Notes under the pieces: generated by a model
The model's input: the letters and a program-made list of their open reading frames with translations, nothing else
The model's database searches: none
What the model was told of the DNA's origin: nothing
Shown: positions 1-8,113 of the stretch, piece after piece
How positions within the stretch are numbered: position 1 is the first letter of the stretch
How the letters are laid out: each line of letters opens with the position of its first letter
Made by a program: the position numbers and the translations under genes
Assembly (NCBI GenBank): GCA_030599055.1
Contig: JAUVOS010000027.1
Span: 1 to 16,474, forward strand
Reading direction: 5' to 3'
DNA length: 16,474 bases
Source of the DNA: Lutibacter sp.
GTDB taxonomy: Bacteria > Bacteroidota > Bacteroidia > Flavobacteriales > Flavobacteriaceae

Positions 1-408
1 CATGAAATAGGACATTACCAAAAGAAGCATACTATTTATAACTTAGTATTATCAATTCTGACTACAGGAATTACCTTATTTATTCTTTCCTTGTTTATTG
101 ACAGTCCATTATTAGCGTCAGCTTTAGGTGTAAATATCCCTAGTTTTCATATTGGGATTATTGCCTTTGGGATTTTATATAGTCCGATTTCGGCGATTAC
201 AGGTTTATTAATGAACTTACTTTCCCGAAAATTTGAATATCAAGCTGATGATTATGCCAAAACAAACTATAATGGAAAGCCTCTTATAGCAGCATTAAAA
301 AAACTCTCTAAAAATTCGTTGAGTAACTTAACACCACATCCTACTTATGTATTTATGCATTATTCGCATCCTAGTTTAGTGCAACGTGTAGAGAATTTGA
401 TGAAGTAG
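1..408 (+). CDS. M48 family (Ste24/CAAX prenyl protease-type) membrane zinc metallopeptidase, C-terminal part
   Basis: The reading frame is open from the first base, so the 5' part of the gene lies outside the window; 135 residues are visible. The first five are the complete zinc-binding signature HEIGH (HExxH). Two hydrophobic stretches follow (about residues 14-34 and 48-72), then FEYQADDYA, in which the glutamate is the expected third zinc ligand and the AD pair is typical of M48A. The C-terminal YSHPSLVQRVENL matches the conserved SHP-x-L-x-x-R-I end of Ste24-type enzymes. The family comprises integral membrane endoproteases with the active site facing a water-filled intramembrane chamber. 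In bacteria they are usually assigned to turnover or quality control of membrane and small proteins, because prenylated substrates are absent. All catalytic residues in the visible part are intact. The family call is firm; the substrate is unknown. Confidence 0.9.
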   Translation, partial: HEIGHYQKKHTIYNLVLSILTTGITLFILSLFIDSPLLASALGVNIPSFHIGIIAFGILYSPISAITGLLMNLLSRKFEYQADDYAKTNYNGKPLIAALKKLSKNSLSNLTPHPTYVFMHYSHPSLVQRVENLMK

Positions 409-420
409 GCTCTAGGCAGT

Positions 421-552
421 GGGCAATGGGCAATGGGCAACAAAAATAAAATAATCAGTTTAAAAGATTGAAACATTTAGCGTTTAGCGTTTAGCGTTTG
501 GCAAAAAAACAATTCTTAAAAATTCTCAATACTTAATTCTGAATTCTGAATT
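421..552. repeat. Cluster of short tandem microrepeats between the M48 gene and rel
   Basis: Three short tandem repeats lie in a 163-bp gap. GGGCAAT-type heptamers occur three times at 421-441 (the last ends in C). TTTAGCG occurs three times at 476-496, followed by a degenerate TTTGGC. AATTCTG occurs twice at 535-548, followed by AATT. Each array uses a different unit and all are outside coding sequence. A transcription or stability role is not evident. They resemble the simple-sequence intergenic filler common in flavobacterial genomes. Confidence 0.7.
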
Positions 553-571
553 AATTTTTTACTTTTACCCT

Positions 572-2788
572 ATGGCTTATACCGCTACCATAGAAGAAGA
601 ATCTAAAGAATTAAAACGTCTTTATAAAGATTTACTTAAAGGCACTTATCAAGAGCTTTCCAAAGAAGATATTAAATCAATTCGTAAGGCTTTTGATATA
701 GCTGTAGAGGCACATAAGGATCAACGCAGAAAAAGTGGAGAACCCTATATTTATCATCCAATAGCAGTTGCAAAAATTGTAGCAGATGAAATTGGTCTAG
801 GTGCTATATCAATTATTGCAGCACTTTTACACGATGTTGTTGAAGACACAAATTATACGGTTGAAGACATCGAACAACTTTTTGGTGAAACTGTTGCTCG
901 TATTGTCAACGGACTAACTAAAATATCACATTTAAAAAAAGATGATGCCTCTATTCAAGCAGAAAATTATCGTAAGATGTTACTTACACTTCACGATGAT
1001 GTAAGAGTTATTCTTATAAAAATTGCTGATCGGTATCACAATATGCAAACTCTTGATGCTATGCCTGTAGAAAAGCAAGCACGCATTGCATCAGAAACCC
1101 TTTTTATTTATGCTCCTTTAGCACACCGATTAGGTCTCTATTCTATAAAAACCGAATTAGAAGACTTGGGTTTAAAATATACCGAAGCTGAAGTATATTA
1201 TGATATTGCTCGTCACATAAAAGAGACAAAAGAACAACGCGATAAGTATATCGCTGAATTTTCAAGTGTTATTCAACAATCTTTAGAAAAAGAAGAATTT
1301 GATTTTGAAATACAAGGACGTACTAAGTCAATTTTCTCAATCCGTAAAAAGATGTTGACACAAGGAGTCATTTTTGATGAGGTCTATGATAAATTTGCCA
1401 TCCGAATTATTTACAAGCCCCAAAGCAAAGATGAAAAACACGATGCATGGAAGATTTATTCAATTGTGACCGATCATTTTTCGCCAAATCCTATGCGTTT
1501 GCGAGACTGGATGACTCGACCCAAATCTACAGGTTATGAAGCACTTCACACTACTGTAATGGGACCTAACGGAAAATGGGTAGAGGTTCAAATTAGATCT
1601 AATAGAATGCACGAAATAGCTGAAAAAGGCTATGCGGCACATTATAGATATAAACATGGTTCGGGAAAAGAAACAGGTTTAGATGATTGGTTAAACAAAC
1701 TAAAAGATGCTTTAAAAACCACAGAGGCTGATGCTGTTGATTTTATGGAAAATATAAAACTCAACTTATACTCTAAAGAAATTTATATTTTTACACCCAA
1801 TGGGGAAATAAAATCATTACCTAAAGGTTCGAGTCCCATTGATTTTGCTTTTGCTGTTCATACAGAAGTGGGTCATCACTGTCGTGGTGCCAAAGTAAAT
1901 GGTAAAATTGTTCCTTTAAGTAGAGAACTAAAAAGTGGTGATCAAGTAGAAATCATCACATCTAACAGTCAAAAACCAAAACTAGCTTGGTTAGATTATG
2001 CAGTAACTTCAAGAGCTCGTTCCAAAATTAAAAATTCTCTAAAAGAAGAGCAAAAATCAATCGGTGAAGAAGGTAAAGAAATATTGCGTAGAAAACTTCG
2101 CTCTTTAAAGATTAAATACAACAATACAACTATTAACGATTTAGTTAGTTATTTCAAATTAAAAACAAGCCTAGATTTGTTTTATCGTATCGGAAATGGA
2201 TCACTTTCAAACACCGAGCTAAAAAAGTTTGCCAATCGACAAAGTAGAAGTTTTTATTCAATTTTTAGGAGTAAATCAAGAAGTGATAAATCTGAAAGTT
2301 TTGTTGGAAAGGATGAGGTTTCACAAAAATTTGATTTATTGGTTTTCGGTAAAGATGAAGAAAATTTACCCTATACAAATTCCAAATGTTGTAACCCAAT
2401 TCCAGGCGACCAAGTATTTGGATTTACAACTATCAACGAAGGCTTAAAAGTGCACCGAAAAGATTGCCCTAATGCAGTCAATTTACGTGCAAACTATCGT
2501 TACCGAATTCTCAGCGCAAAATGGATTGACTCTACTCAACGTGAGTTCAAAGTAAACATAATGGTTTCCGGCGTAGATGATGTGGGTATAATCAATAACG
2601 TAACCTTAGTGATTTCAAACACTATGAATGTTAATATTGAACGCATAAATATCGATACAGAAGCCGGTTATTTTGAAGGGCATGTACGTGTGAGTATCAA
2701 AAATATTGATCAATTAAACAGGCTGATCAATAATCTAAAAAGTATCGAAGGAGTTACTAAAGTAGAAAGAGAAAAAAAAAGTAAATAA
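572..2788 (+). CDS. RelA/SpoT family bifunctional (p)ppGpp synthetase/hydrolase (Rel)
   Basis: The 738-residue product has the full long-RSH layout. The N-terminal HD hydrolase domain carries H62, the HDVVED motif (H87, D88, E91, D92) and the DRYHN segment (153-157). The synthetase domain carries GRTKS (249-253), the RLRD segment (309-312), the PKSTGYEALHTTV substrate loop and VEVQIRS. A TGS domain spans about 399-463, a zinc-finger-like CC region (NSKCCNPIPGD) sits in the C-terminal third, and an ACT domain ends the protein. It should make (p)ppGpp from ATP and GDP/GTP and hydrolyse it with the manganese-dependent HD site. Both active sites look intact, so it is bifunctional. The RxKD charge-reversal motif of Rel/SpoT reads RLRD here, a conservative K-to-R form that also occurs in other Bacteroidota. 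TACTTTTA at 560-567 resembles a -7 element but would leave almost no leader. There is no Shine-Dalgarno sequence. The start fits the family's usual length. The gene symbol is left blank because rel, relA and spoT are used inconsistently. Confidence 0.97.
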   Translation: MAYTATIEEESKELKRLYKDLLKGTYQELSKEDIKSIRKAFDIAVEAHKDQRRKSGEPYIYHPIAVAKIVADEIGLGAISIIAALLHDVVEDTNYTVEDIEQLFGETVARIVNGLTKISHLKKDDASIQAENYRKMLLTLHDDVRVILIKIADRYHNMQTLDAMPVEKQARIASETLFIYAPLAHRLGLYSIKTELEDLGLKYTEAEVYYDIARHIKETKEQRDKYIAEFSSVIQQSLEKEEFDFEIQGRTKSIFSIRKKMLTQGVIFDEVYDKFAIRIIYKPQSKDEKHDAWKIYSIVTDHFSPNPMRLRDWMTRPKSTGYEALHTTVMGPNGKWVEVQIRSNRMHEIAEKGYAAHYRYKHGSGKETGLDDWLNKLKDALKTTEADAVDFMENIKLNLYSKEIYIFTPNGEIKSLPKGSSPIDFAFAVHTEVGHHCRGAKVNGKIVPLSRELKSGDQVEIITSNSQKPKLAWLDYAVTSRARSKIKNSLKEEQKSIGEEGKEILRRKLRSLKIKYNNTTINDLVSYFKLKTSLDLFYRIGNGSLSNTELKKFANRQSRSFYSIFRSKSRSDKSESFVGKDEVSQKFDLLVFGKDEENLPYTNSKCCNPIPGDQVFGFTTINEGLKVHRKDCPNAVNLRANYRYRILSAKWIDSTQREFKVNIMVSGVDDVGIINNVTLVISNTMNVNIERINIDTEAGYFEGHVRVSIKNIDQLNRLINNLKSIEGVTKVEREKKSK

Positions 2789-2984
2789 TCGATAAATAAT
2801 AATCACTTGTTCCAATCTACAGTATTCACAAAAAGTAGCATTTAACCAATATCTAAATTTTGTATTACCTGAAAATTGTGTTTTTAAAACTTCAAAAACT
2901 CTCAAAATAATAAGACAAATCAAAAACTGTGAATAAGTTTTAATTACTTTCTACATTTTAATTTTATTCACCCCTTCTTATTCA

Positions 2985-2992
2985 TATTTTTG
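2985..2992 (+). promoter_or_regulatory. Candidate Bacteroidota -7 element upstream of the Fur-like gene
   Basis: TATTTTTG matches TAnnTTTG exactly and lies 26 bp before the ATG at 3019. No TTG occurs at the usual -33 distance, so the promoter is only half matched. The 230-bp gap after rel (2789-3018) suggests that fur and purA have their own promoter. The rest of that gap is AT-rich, and I see no terminator hairpin or RNA gene in it. Confidence 0.45.
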
Positions 2993-3018
2993 TCTTCATT
3001 GATTTAGATTTCAACAAA

Positions 3019-3480
3019 ATGAGTAAACAAAGTGATTACGATATAGTCGAAAAAGTTTTTACACAGTTTTTAGAAGCCAATAAACACCGAAAAACACCGG
3101 AACGTTACGCAATTCTAGAAGAAATTTATAAACAAATAGACCATTTTGACATTGATACTCTATTTGCTTTGATGACTAAAAAGAAGTATCGCGTAAGTAA
3201 AGCAACTATTTATAATACTGTTGAAATACTATTAGAATGCGGTCTCATTAGGCGACATCAATTTGGCAAAAAGTATTCTACTTATGAAAAATCCTACTTT
3301 GACCGACAACACGACCATCTAATCATTGAAGACTCAAATGAAATTATTGAATTTTGTGATCCAAGAATCGAATTGATAAAAAAAACAATTGAAACTGTTT
3401 TTAAAGTAAAAATTCATAAACATTCCTTACTTTTTTACGGTACAAAAAAGAAAAAGCAAAAAAAGAAAATCAAAAGTTAA
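3019..3480 (+). CDS. Fur family transcriptional regulator
   Basis: The 153-residue protein has the Fur fold. A winged-helix DNA-binding domain covers about 15-85; the recognition-helix segment RVSKATIYNTVEILLECGLI is at 58-77. A dimerisation/metal domain follows, with HDH at 98-100 (regulatory metal site), E111 and H133/H135. In canonical Fur proteins a CxxC pair follows HDHL and binds structural zinc. Here that segment reads IIEDS, so the first cysteine pair is missing; only C113 remains, in EFCDPRI. The C-terminus is unusually basic (KKKKQKKK at 143-150). It could be an iron- or peroxide-responsive repressor or a divergent metalloregulator; the sequence does not say which metal. It sits 35 bp upstream of purA on the same strand with no promoter visible between them, so the two genes are probably co-transcribed. 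Confidence 0.9.
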   Translation: MSKQSDYDIVEKVFTQFLEANKHRKTPERYAILEEIYKQIDHFDIDTLFALMTKKKYRVSKATIYNTVEILLECGLIRRHQFGKKYSTYEKSYFDRQHDHLIIEDSNEIIEFCDPRIELIKKTIETVFKVKIHKHSLLFYGTKKKKQKKKIKS

Positions 3481-3515
3481 TTATATTTTAAACCACTCTA
3501 TAAATTATTATAACT

Positions 3516-4793
3516 ATGTCAAAAGTTAATCTATTATTAGGTCTGCAATGGGGCGATGAAGGTAAAGGAAAAATTGTCGATGTACTCACAAAACAAAATG
3601 ATATTATCGCACGGTTTCAAGGAGGCCCTAATGCCGGTCACACTCTGGTTTTTAATGATCAAAAACATGTTTTACATACCATTCCGTCTGGAATATTTCA
3701 CAAAAATGCAGTAAATATTGTAGGCAATGGTGTTGTGATTGATGCCGTAATTTTTAAAAATGAGCTCGACAATCTAGCAAAACACAATATAGATTTTTCT
3801 ACAAAATTACTTATCTCTCGTAAAGCACACCTAATTCTTCCGACACATCGTTTGTTAGATGCCGCAAGTGAAGCAGCAAAAGGAAAAGCAAAAATAGGTT
3901 CTACACTAAAGGGCATCGGGCCTACCTATATGGACAAGACAGGACGTAATGGTTTGCGTGTCGGTGACTTAGAACTCCCTGACTGGAAAGAACGTTACGA
4001 CAAATTAACCCAAAAACATCTAAAAATGCTCTCCCATTTTGATGTTAAGATTGATTTTGATTTAGATAAATTGGAAATAGCCTTTTTTGAGGGGCTTAAA
4101 GTTTTAAAACAAATTCCATTTGTAGATAGCGTTACCTACTTGCACAATGCAATAAAAGAGAATAAAAACATTCTGGCAGAAGGCGCACAAGGCTCACTTC
4201 TAGATATTGATTTTGGCACCTATCCTTTCGTTACTTCTTCGACTACTACTGCTGCCGGAGCTTGTACAGGTTTGGGTGTAGCACCTAATCAAATAGGTGA
4301 AGTTTATGGCATTATGAAGGCTTATACAACTCGTGTAGGATCAGGACCTTTCCCCACAGAATTATTTGATATAGATGGAGAAAGAATGGCAAAAGTTGGT
4401 CATGAATTCGGTGCGACAACAGGTCGTCCACGTCGCTGTGGATGGCTCGATTTAGTTGCGCTTAAATATGCTATTCAAATTAATGGTGTTACACAATTAG
4501 CGATGATGAAAAGTGATGTTTTATCAGGTTTTGACACTATAAAAGCCTGTACAGCTTATAAATATAAAGGAAAAGAAATCACACATTTTCCATATTCAAT
4601 AGATGAAAAGGATGTGACACCAATCTATACAGATTTTAAAGGTTGGCAAAAAGACATCACTCAAATTCAATCAATACATGAGATACCTGAGGTCTTAACA
4701 AATTATATTGCATTTATTGAAAAATATGTCGGAGTTCCTGTAACTATTTTATCAGTAGGTCCAGACAGAAAGCAAACTATAAACCTCGAATAA
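3516..4793 (+). CDS. purA: Adenylosuccinate synthetase
   Basis: The 425-residue product has the normal family length. It catalyses the GTP-dependent condensation of IMP with aspartate to adenylosuccinate, the first committed step from IMP to AMP, in the cytoplasm. Conserved elements are the N-terminal QWGDEGKGK loop with catalytic D14, GPNAGHT with catalytic H42, GSTLKGIGPTY in the IMP-binding region, TRVGSGPFPTEL, the TGRPRRCGWLD aspartate/GTP-binding segment, and the C-terminal SVGPDR. All key residues are present. It follows the Fur-like gene by 35 bp. ppGpp is an established inhibitor of this enzyme in E. coli, which gives a functional link to the nearby rel gene. Confidence 0.98.
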   Translation: MSKVNLLLGLQWGDEGKGKIVDVLTKQNDIIARFQGGPNAGHTLVFNDQKHVLHTIPSGIFHKNAVNIVGNGVVIDAVIFKNELDNLAKHNIDFSTKLLISRKAHLILPTHRLLDAASEAAKGKAKIGSTLKGIGPTYMDKTGRNGLRVGDLELPDWKERYDKLTQKHLKMLSHFDVKIDFDLDKLEIAFFEGLKVLKQIPFVDSVTYLHNAIKENKNILAEGAQGSLLDIDFGTYPFVTSSTTTAAGACTGLGVAPNQIGEVYGIMKAYTTRVGSGPFPTELFDIDGERMAKVGHEFGATTGRPRRCGWLDLVALKYAIQINGVTQLAMMKSDVLSGFDTIKACTAYKYKGKEITHFPYSIDEKDVTPIYTDFKGWQKDITQIQSIHEIPEVLTNYIAFIEKYVGVPVTILSVGPDRKQTINLE

Positions 4794-4835
4794 ACATTAT
4801 TCTAATTTTGTGAATAAGTATGTGAGCTGTTATGA

Positions 4836-4864
4836 TTGTAGTACTGAAAATTTATTTATTTTTG
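4836..4864 (+). promoter_or_regulatory. Bacteroidota-type promoter for the BatA-like/dihydroorotase-like operon
   Basis: TTG at 4836-4838 is separated by 18 bp from TATTTTTG at 4857-4864, an exact match to the TTG-N17-23-TAnnTTTG pattern of the phylum. The ATG lies 16 bp further on. A second exact -7 match, TAATTTTG at 4803-4810, lacks a -33 partner. This is the best complete promoter I found in the window. Confidence 0.6.
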
Positions 4865-4880
4865 AAAAATCTTTTGAATA

Positions 4881-6854
4881 ATGCAGTTTAAGTATCCTGA
4901 AATTCTTTACATACTTTTTGCTTTACTGATTCCTATCTTTATTCATTTATTTCAATTACAACGATTTATAAAAACTCCTTTTACAAACGTCAAATTTTTA
5001 AAAGAAATTGAACTGCAAACACGTAAAAGCTCGCGTTTAAAAAAATGGTTGGTTCTTATATCTCGTCTGGCAATTTTTGCTTCAATTATCATTGCATTCG
5101 CCCAGCCGTATTTTTCAAAAAATAATACTACAAAAGAATGGTTTACCACTATTTACATTGATAATTCAATAAGCATGCAAGCAAAAGGAGAGCAAGGGGA
5201 ATTGTTTAAAAGAGCCGTGCAAGATATCGTCGAACACCTGCCAAACAAAGGTCAATTTGCTTTAGCCACGAATGCTGAAATCCATACAAACTTATCAAAA
5301 AAATCCTTGATAGAACAGCTAAAAAACATTCCTTATAGTTCTTTAAAAACTAGTTTAAAAACACAAGTATTAAAAAGCCAACAAGTATTTGAAGAATATT
5401 CAGACAAACATAAAAAACTAATAATAATTTCCGATTTTCAAAATGCACTGAAAAAGAATCAAAACCTTGAAAACACAAACGAGAATAGTTATCTATTCTC
5501 AAAGAATACTGCCTTTGATTATATACAACTGACACCACAACTAAAATACAATATCAGTATTGATAGCGTCTCTATTTTAGAAAGAAATATCGACAATACG
5601 GTTTTAGAAATAGTTCTATTTAATCAAGGAAATGAGGATAAAAGCGTTAGTGTAAATGCTTTACAAAACAAAATTGTATTGGCGAAAAATACAGTTGAAA
5701 TGCCCGCTAACACCTCTCAAAAACTTGCACTGCGCATTCCTAATAAAGTTGAAAATATAACTCTAAAAATTGATGCAGATGATGCCTATTTTTTTGACAA
5801 TGTTTATTATGTAAGCTTTCAAAAACAAAGCAAAGTTAATGTTTTAGTCATTTCAGAATACAAATCATTTTTTGAAAAAATATACACCCCTGATGAGTTC
5901 AATCTCACTCAAAAGAAACTCGAACAAATTAGTTTTAGTCAAATTGATAAACAGCAATTAGTCGTTTTAAATGGGCTGCTTAAAATTCCTCAAAGTCTGC
6001 AAACTAAATTGGAAAGTTTTACTAAAAATGGTGGTAGTTTACTAATCATTCCCAATAAAAAAAATACAATAGATGATTTAAATGGGTTTTTTAATCAATT
6101 GAGAATCGGGCAACTAATCCATAAACAAACGGATAGCATACAAGTCACAAAAATTCATTTTTCACATCCTATTTTGCGGAAGGTTTTTGATAAAAAAATT
6201 ACAAATTTTCAATATCCGATAGTCACAAGCTATTTCAAAAGTAAACTAATAAATGAACAACCCATTTTAAGTTTTGAAAACCAAGAGAGTTTTATTTGTC
6301 AGTTCAAAAAACAGAAGGGAAATGTATTTTGGGTTGCCGCTCCTTTAGACAGCAAAAGCAGTAATTTTACTAAAGCACCACTAATAGTTCCTATTATATA
6401 TAATATTGGGAAACACAGTTTATCTCAACCACAATTAAGTTACCGCACAGGTGAAGAAAATACAATAACTGTCAAAAAGCAATTGAATAAAGATGAAGTG
6501 CTACACATTACTAAAGACCAATATGATTTTATTCCATTGCAAGAAATTCAATCTGAAAAGGTGCTACTATTTACTGACAAACAACCTCAAAAAGCCGGTT
6601 TTTACGAAGTGACTAATAAAGAGAATATCCTTAAAAATTTAGCGTTTAACAACCCTAAAGATGAAAGTAATTTAGTTTTTTTAGAAATGAATCGTTTGAC
6701 AGAAACAAATGAAAATATTCATCAATATACAAGTATAAAAGAAGCGCTATCAGCATTATCTGCGGAACAGAGCATTCAATCTTATTTTAAGTGGTTTGTT
6801 CTTCTTGCCTTCCTTTTTATTCTAATCGAAATACTATTGCTCAAATACTTATAA
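4881..6854 (+). CDS. BatA N-terminal domain / VWA-like membrane protein
   Basis: The 657-residue product begins with the BatA (aerotolerance-type) N-terminal module. TM1 is at about 6-24 and contains the characteristic FALLIPIFIHLFQ. A short cytoplasmic loop follows (TPFTNVKFLKEI), then TM2 at about 56-77. Next comes a von Willebrand factor A-like region with the metal-site motif D94-N-S-I-S98 and ISDFQ (D185), which matches the DxSxS plus distal aspartate pattern. The middle 400 residues resemble the large extracytoplasmic part of such proteins. A final TM helix lies near the C-terminus (FKWFVLLAFLFILIEILLLKYL region). The expected topology is a periplasmic VWA domain anchored at both ends. 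Relatives are common in Flavobacteriia, but their function is not established; a role in envelope protein complexes is inference. The stop is 2 bp upstream of the next ATG, so the two genes should be co-transcribed and translationally coupled. Confidence 0.88.
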   Translation: MQFKYPEILYILFALLIPIFIHLFQLQRFIKTPFTNVKFLKEIELQTRKSSRLKKWLVLISRLAIFASIIIAFAQPYFSKNNTTKEWFTTIYIDNSISMQAKGEQGELFKRAVQDIVEHLPNKGQFALATNAEIHTNLSKKSLIEQLKNIPYSSLKTSLKTQVLKSQQVFEEYSDKHKKLIIISDFQNALKKNQNLENTNENSYLFSKNTAFDYIQLTPQLKYNISIDSVSILERNIDNTVLEIVLFNQGNEDKSVSVNALQNKIVLAKNTVEMPANTSQKLALRIPNKVENITLKIDADDAYFFDNVYYVSFQKQSKVNVLVISEYKSFFEKIYTPDEFNLTQKKLEQISFSQIDKQQLVVLNGLLKIPQSLQTKLESFTKNGGSLLIIPNKKNTIDDLNGFFNQLRIGQLIHKQTDSIQVTKIHFSHPILRKVFDKKITNFQYPIVTSYFKSKLINEQPILSFENQESFICQFKKQKGNVFWVAAPLDSKSSNFTKAPLIVPIIYNIGKHSLSQPQLSYRTGEENTITVKKQLNKDEVLHITKDQYDFIPLQEIQSEKVLLFTDKQPQKAGFYEVTNKENILKNLAFNNPKDESNLVFLEMNRLTETNENIHQYTSIKEALSALSAEQSIQSYFKWFVLLAFLFILIEILLLKYL

Positions 6855-6856
6855 CC

Positions 6857-8113
6857 ATGAATTTACTTATTAAATCAGCCGTAATTATCGACAAAAAAAG
6901 TCCTTTACATCGAAAGAAACGTGATATTTTGATTGAAAAAGGAGTTATTACAAAAATAGCTACCACTATCAAAACCACAAAAAAAATAAAGGAATTAAAA
7001 CTCCCTAATTTACATCTGTCTTTAGGTTGGTTTGATACAAGTGTATCTTTTGGAGAACCCGGTTTCGAAGAGAGAGAAACCATAGAAAATGGAATGCAAA
7101 CTGCCGCTAAAAGCGGATTTACTTCAATTGCTGTAAATCCGATGACACATCCGGTTACTGACAATAGGGCTAGTGTTGAATACTTATTGAGTAAAGCAAA
7201 CACTTTTGCAACCGACCTCTACCCCATCGGTAGCCTAACAAAGAAAGCCGAAGGAACGGAAATGGCAGAATTATACGATATGCAACAAGCAGGTGCCATC
7301 GCTTTTAACGACTATAAAAAACCTACAAAAAACCCTAATTTGCTAAAAGTTTCTTTACTATATGCACAAGCATTTGATGGTCTTTTAATGAGTTTTCCAC
7401 AAGAAGAATTTATCGCCAATCAAGGAGTTGCCAATGAAAGTGATTACTCTATTAAAATTGGATTAAAAGGCAATCCTAATTTGGCAGAAGAATTACAAAT
7501 AATACGTGATTTGTACCTACTTGAATACACCGGCGGTCGTTTACACATACCTACTATTTCAACCGGAAAATCAGTTAGACTCATCAAAGAGGCACAAAAA
7601 AAAGGCTTAGAAGTTACTTGTAGTGTCAGTGCGCATCATTTGGTTTTACTTGATAGTGAATTAGCAACCTTTAATTCTAATTACAAAGTAACTCCTCCAT
7701 TACGCACAAAAAAAGAAACCAGAGCATTGCAAAAAGGAGTAAAAGACGGAACAATAGCATTTGTTACTAGTGATCATAGACCACTTGATGTCGAAAACAA
7801 GAAAAAAGAATTTGCCCTAGCAAAGTCTGGCACCATTGGTTTAGAAAGTTTTTTTGGAGCTGTAAATACAGTGCTAGATTTAGACGAATTTATTGATAAT
7901 ATCACCTATAAACCAAGAAAAGTTTTTAAAATAAACCAGCCTGAGTTAAAAGAAGGAGCAGTCGCTAATCTTACTTTCTTTAATCCTGATGTTGAATGGA
8001 CTTTTACAGAAAATGATATTCTTTCTACATCTAAAAATTCAGCTTTTATTGGAAAAAAATTAAAAGGAAAAGCCTATGGTATTTTTAATAATAAGCAACT
8101 AGTGTTAAGTTAA
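6857..8113 (+). CDS. Dihydroorotase-like amidohydrolase, probably catalytically inactive
   Basis: The 418-residue product has the type I dihydroorotase fold pattern from end to end. The DxHxHxREPG metal motif reads D60-TSVSFGEPG, so both histidine ligands are serines (S62, S64) and the substrate arginine is glycine. The second histidine of the HxxHxST region (normally a zinc ligand) is T233 in LHIPTISTG, and the usual HAED segment reads MSFPQEE. Some active-site features remain: D152, and D306 in the DHRP segment, where the normal DHAPH reads DHRPL. It is therefore probably a non-catalytic PyrC'-like protein. In other bacteria such pseudo-dihydroorotases support aspartate transcarbamoylase assembly; that role here is inference. 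I chose the ATG at 6857 because upstream in-frame codons overlap the preceding gene and give no family-like residues. The last codons and the TAA lie inside the left arm of an inverted-repeat element. Confidence 0.88.
   Translation: MNLLIKSAVIIDKKSPLHRKKRDILIEKGVITKIATTIKTTKKIKELKLPNLHLSLGWFDTSVSFGEPGFEERETIENGMQTAAKSGFTSIAVNPMTHPVTDNRASVEYLLSKANTFATDLYPIGSLTKKAEGTEMAELYDMQQAGAIAFNDYKKPTKNPNLLKVSLLYAQAFDGLLMSFPQEEFIANQGVANESDYSIKIGLKGNPNLAEELQIIRDLYLLEYTGGRLHIPTISTGKSVRLIKEAQKKGLEVTCSVSAHHLVLLDSELATFNSNYKVTPPLRTKKETRALQKGVKDGTIAFVTSDHRPLDVENKKKEFALAKSGTIGLESFFGAVNTVLDLDEFIDNITYKPRKVFKINQPELKEGAVANLTFFNPDVEWTFTENDILSTSKNSAFIGKKLKGKAYGIFNNKQLVLS

Noticed and set aside
421..502. CRISPR array or phage-type repeats
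   Set aside because: Units are 7 bp, contiguous and without spacers.
6791..6856. Longer N-terminus for the dihydroorotase-like protein
   Set aside because: It would overlap the end of the BatA-like gene in another frame and adds residues unlike the family; the ATG at 6857 gives the usual start.
6841..7203. A 120-codon minus-strand ORF
   Set aside because: It is a shadow of the dihydroorotase-like gene on the opposite strand, with no start context or motif of its own.
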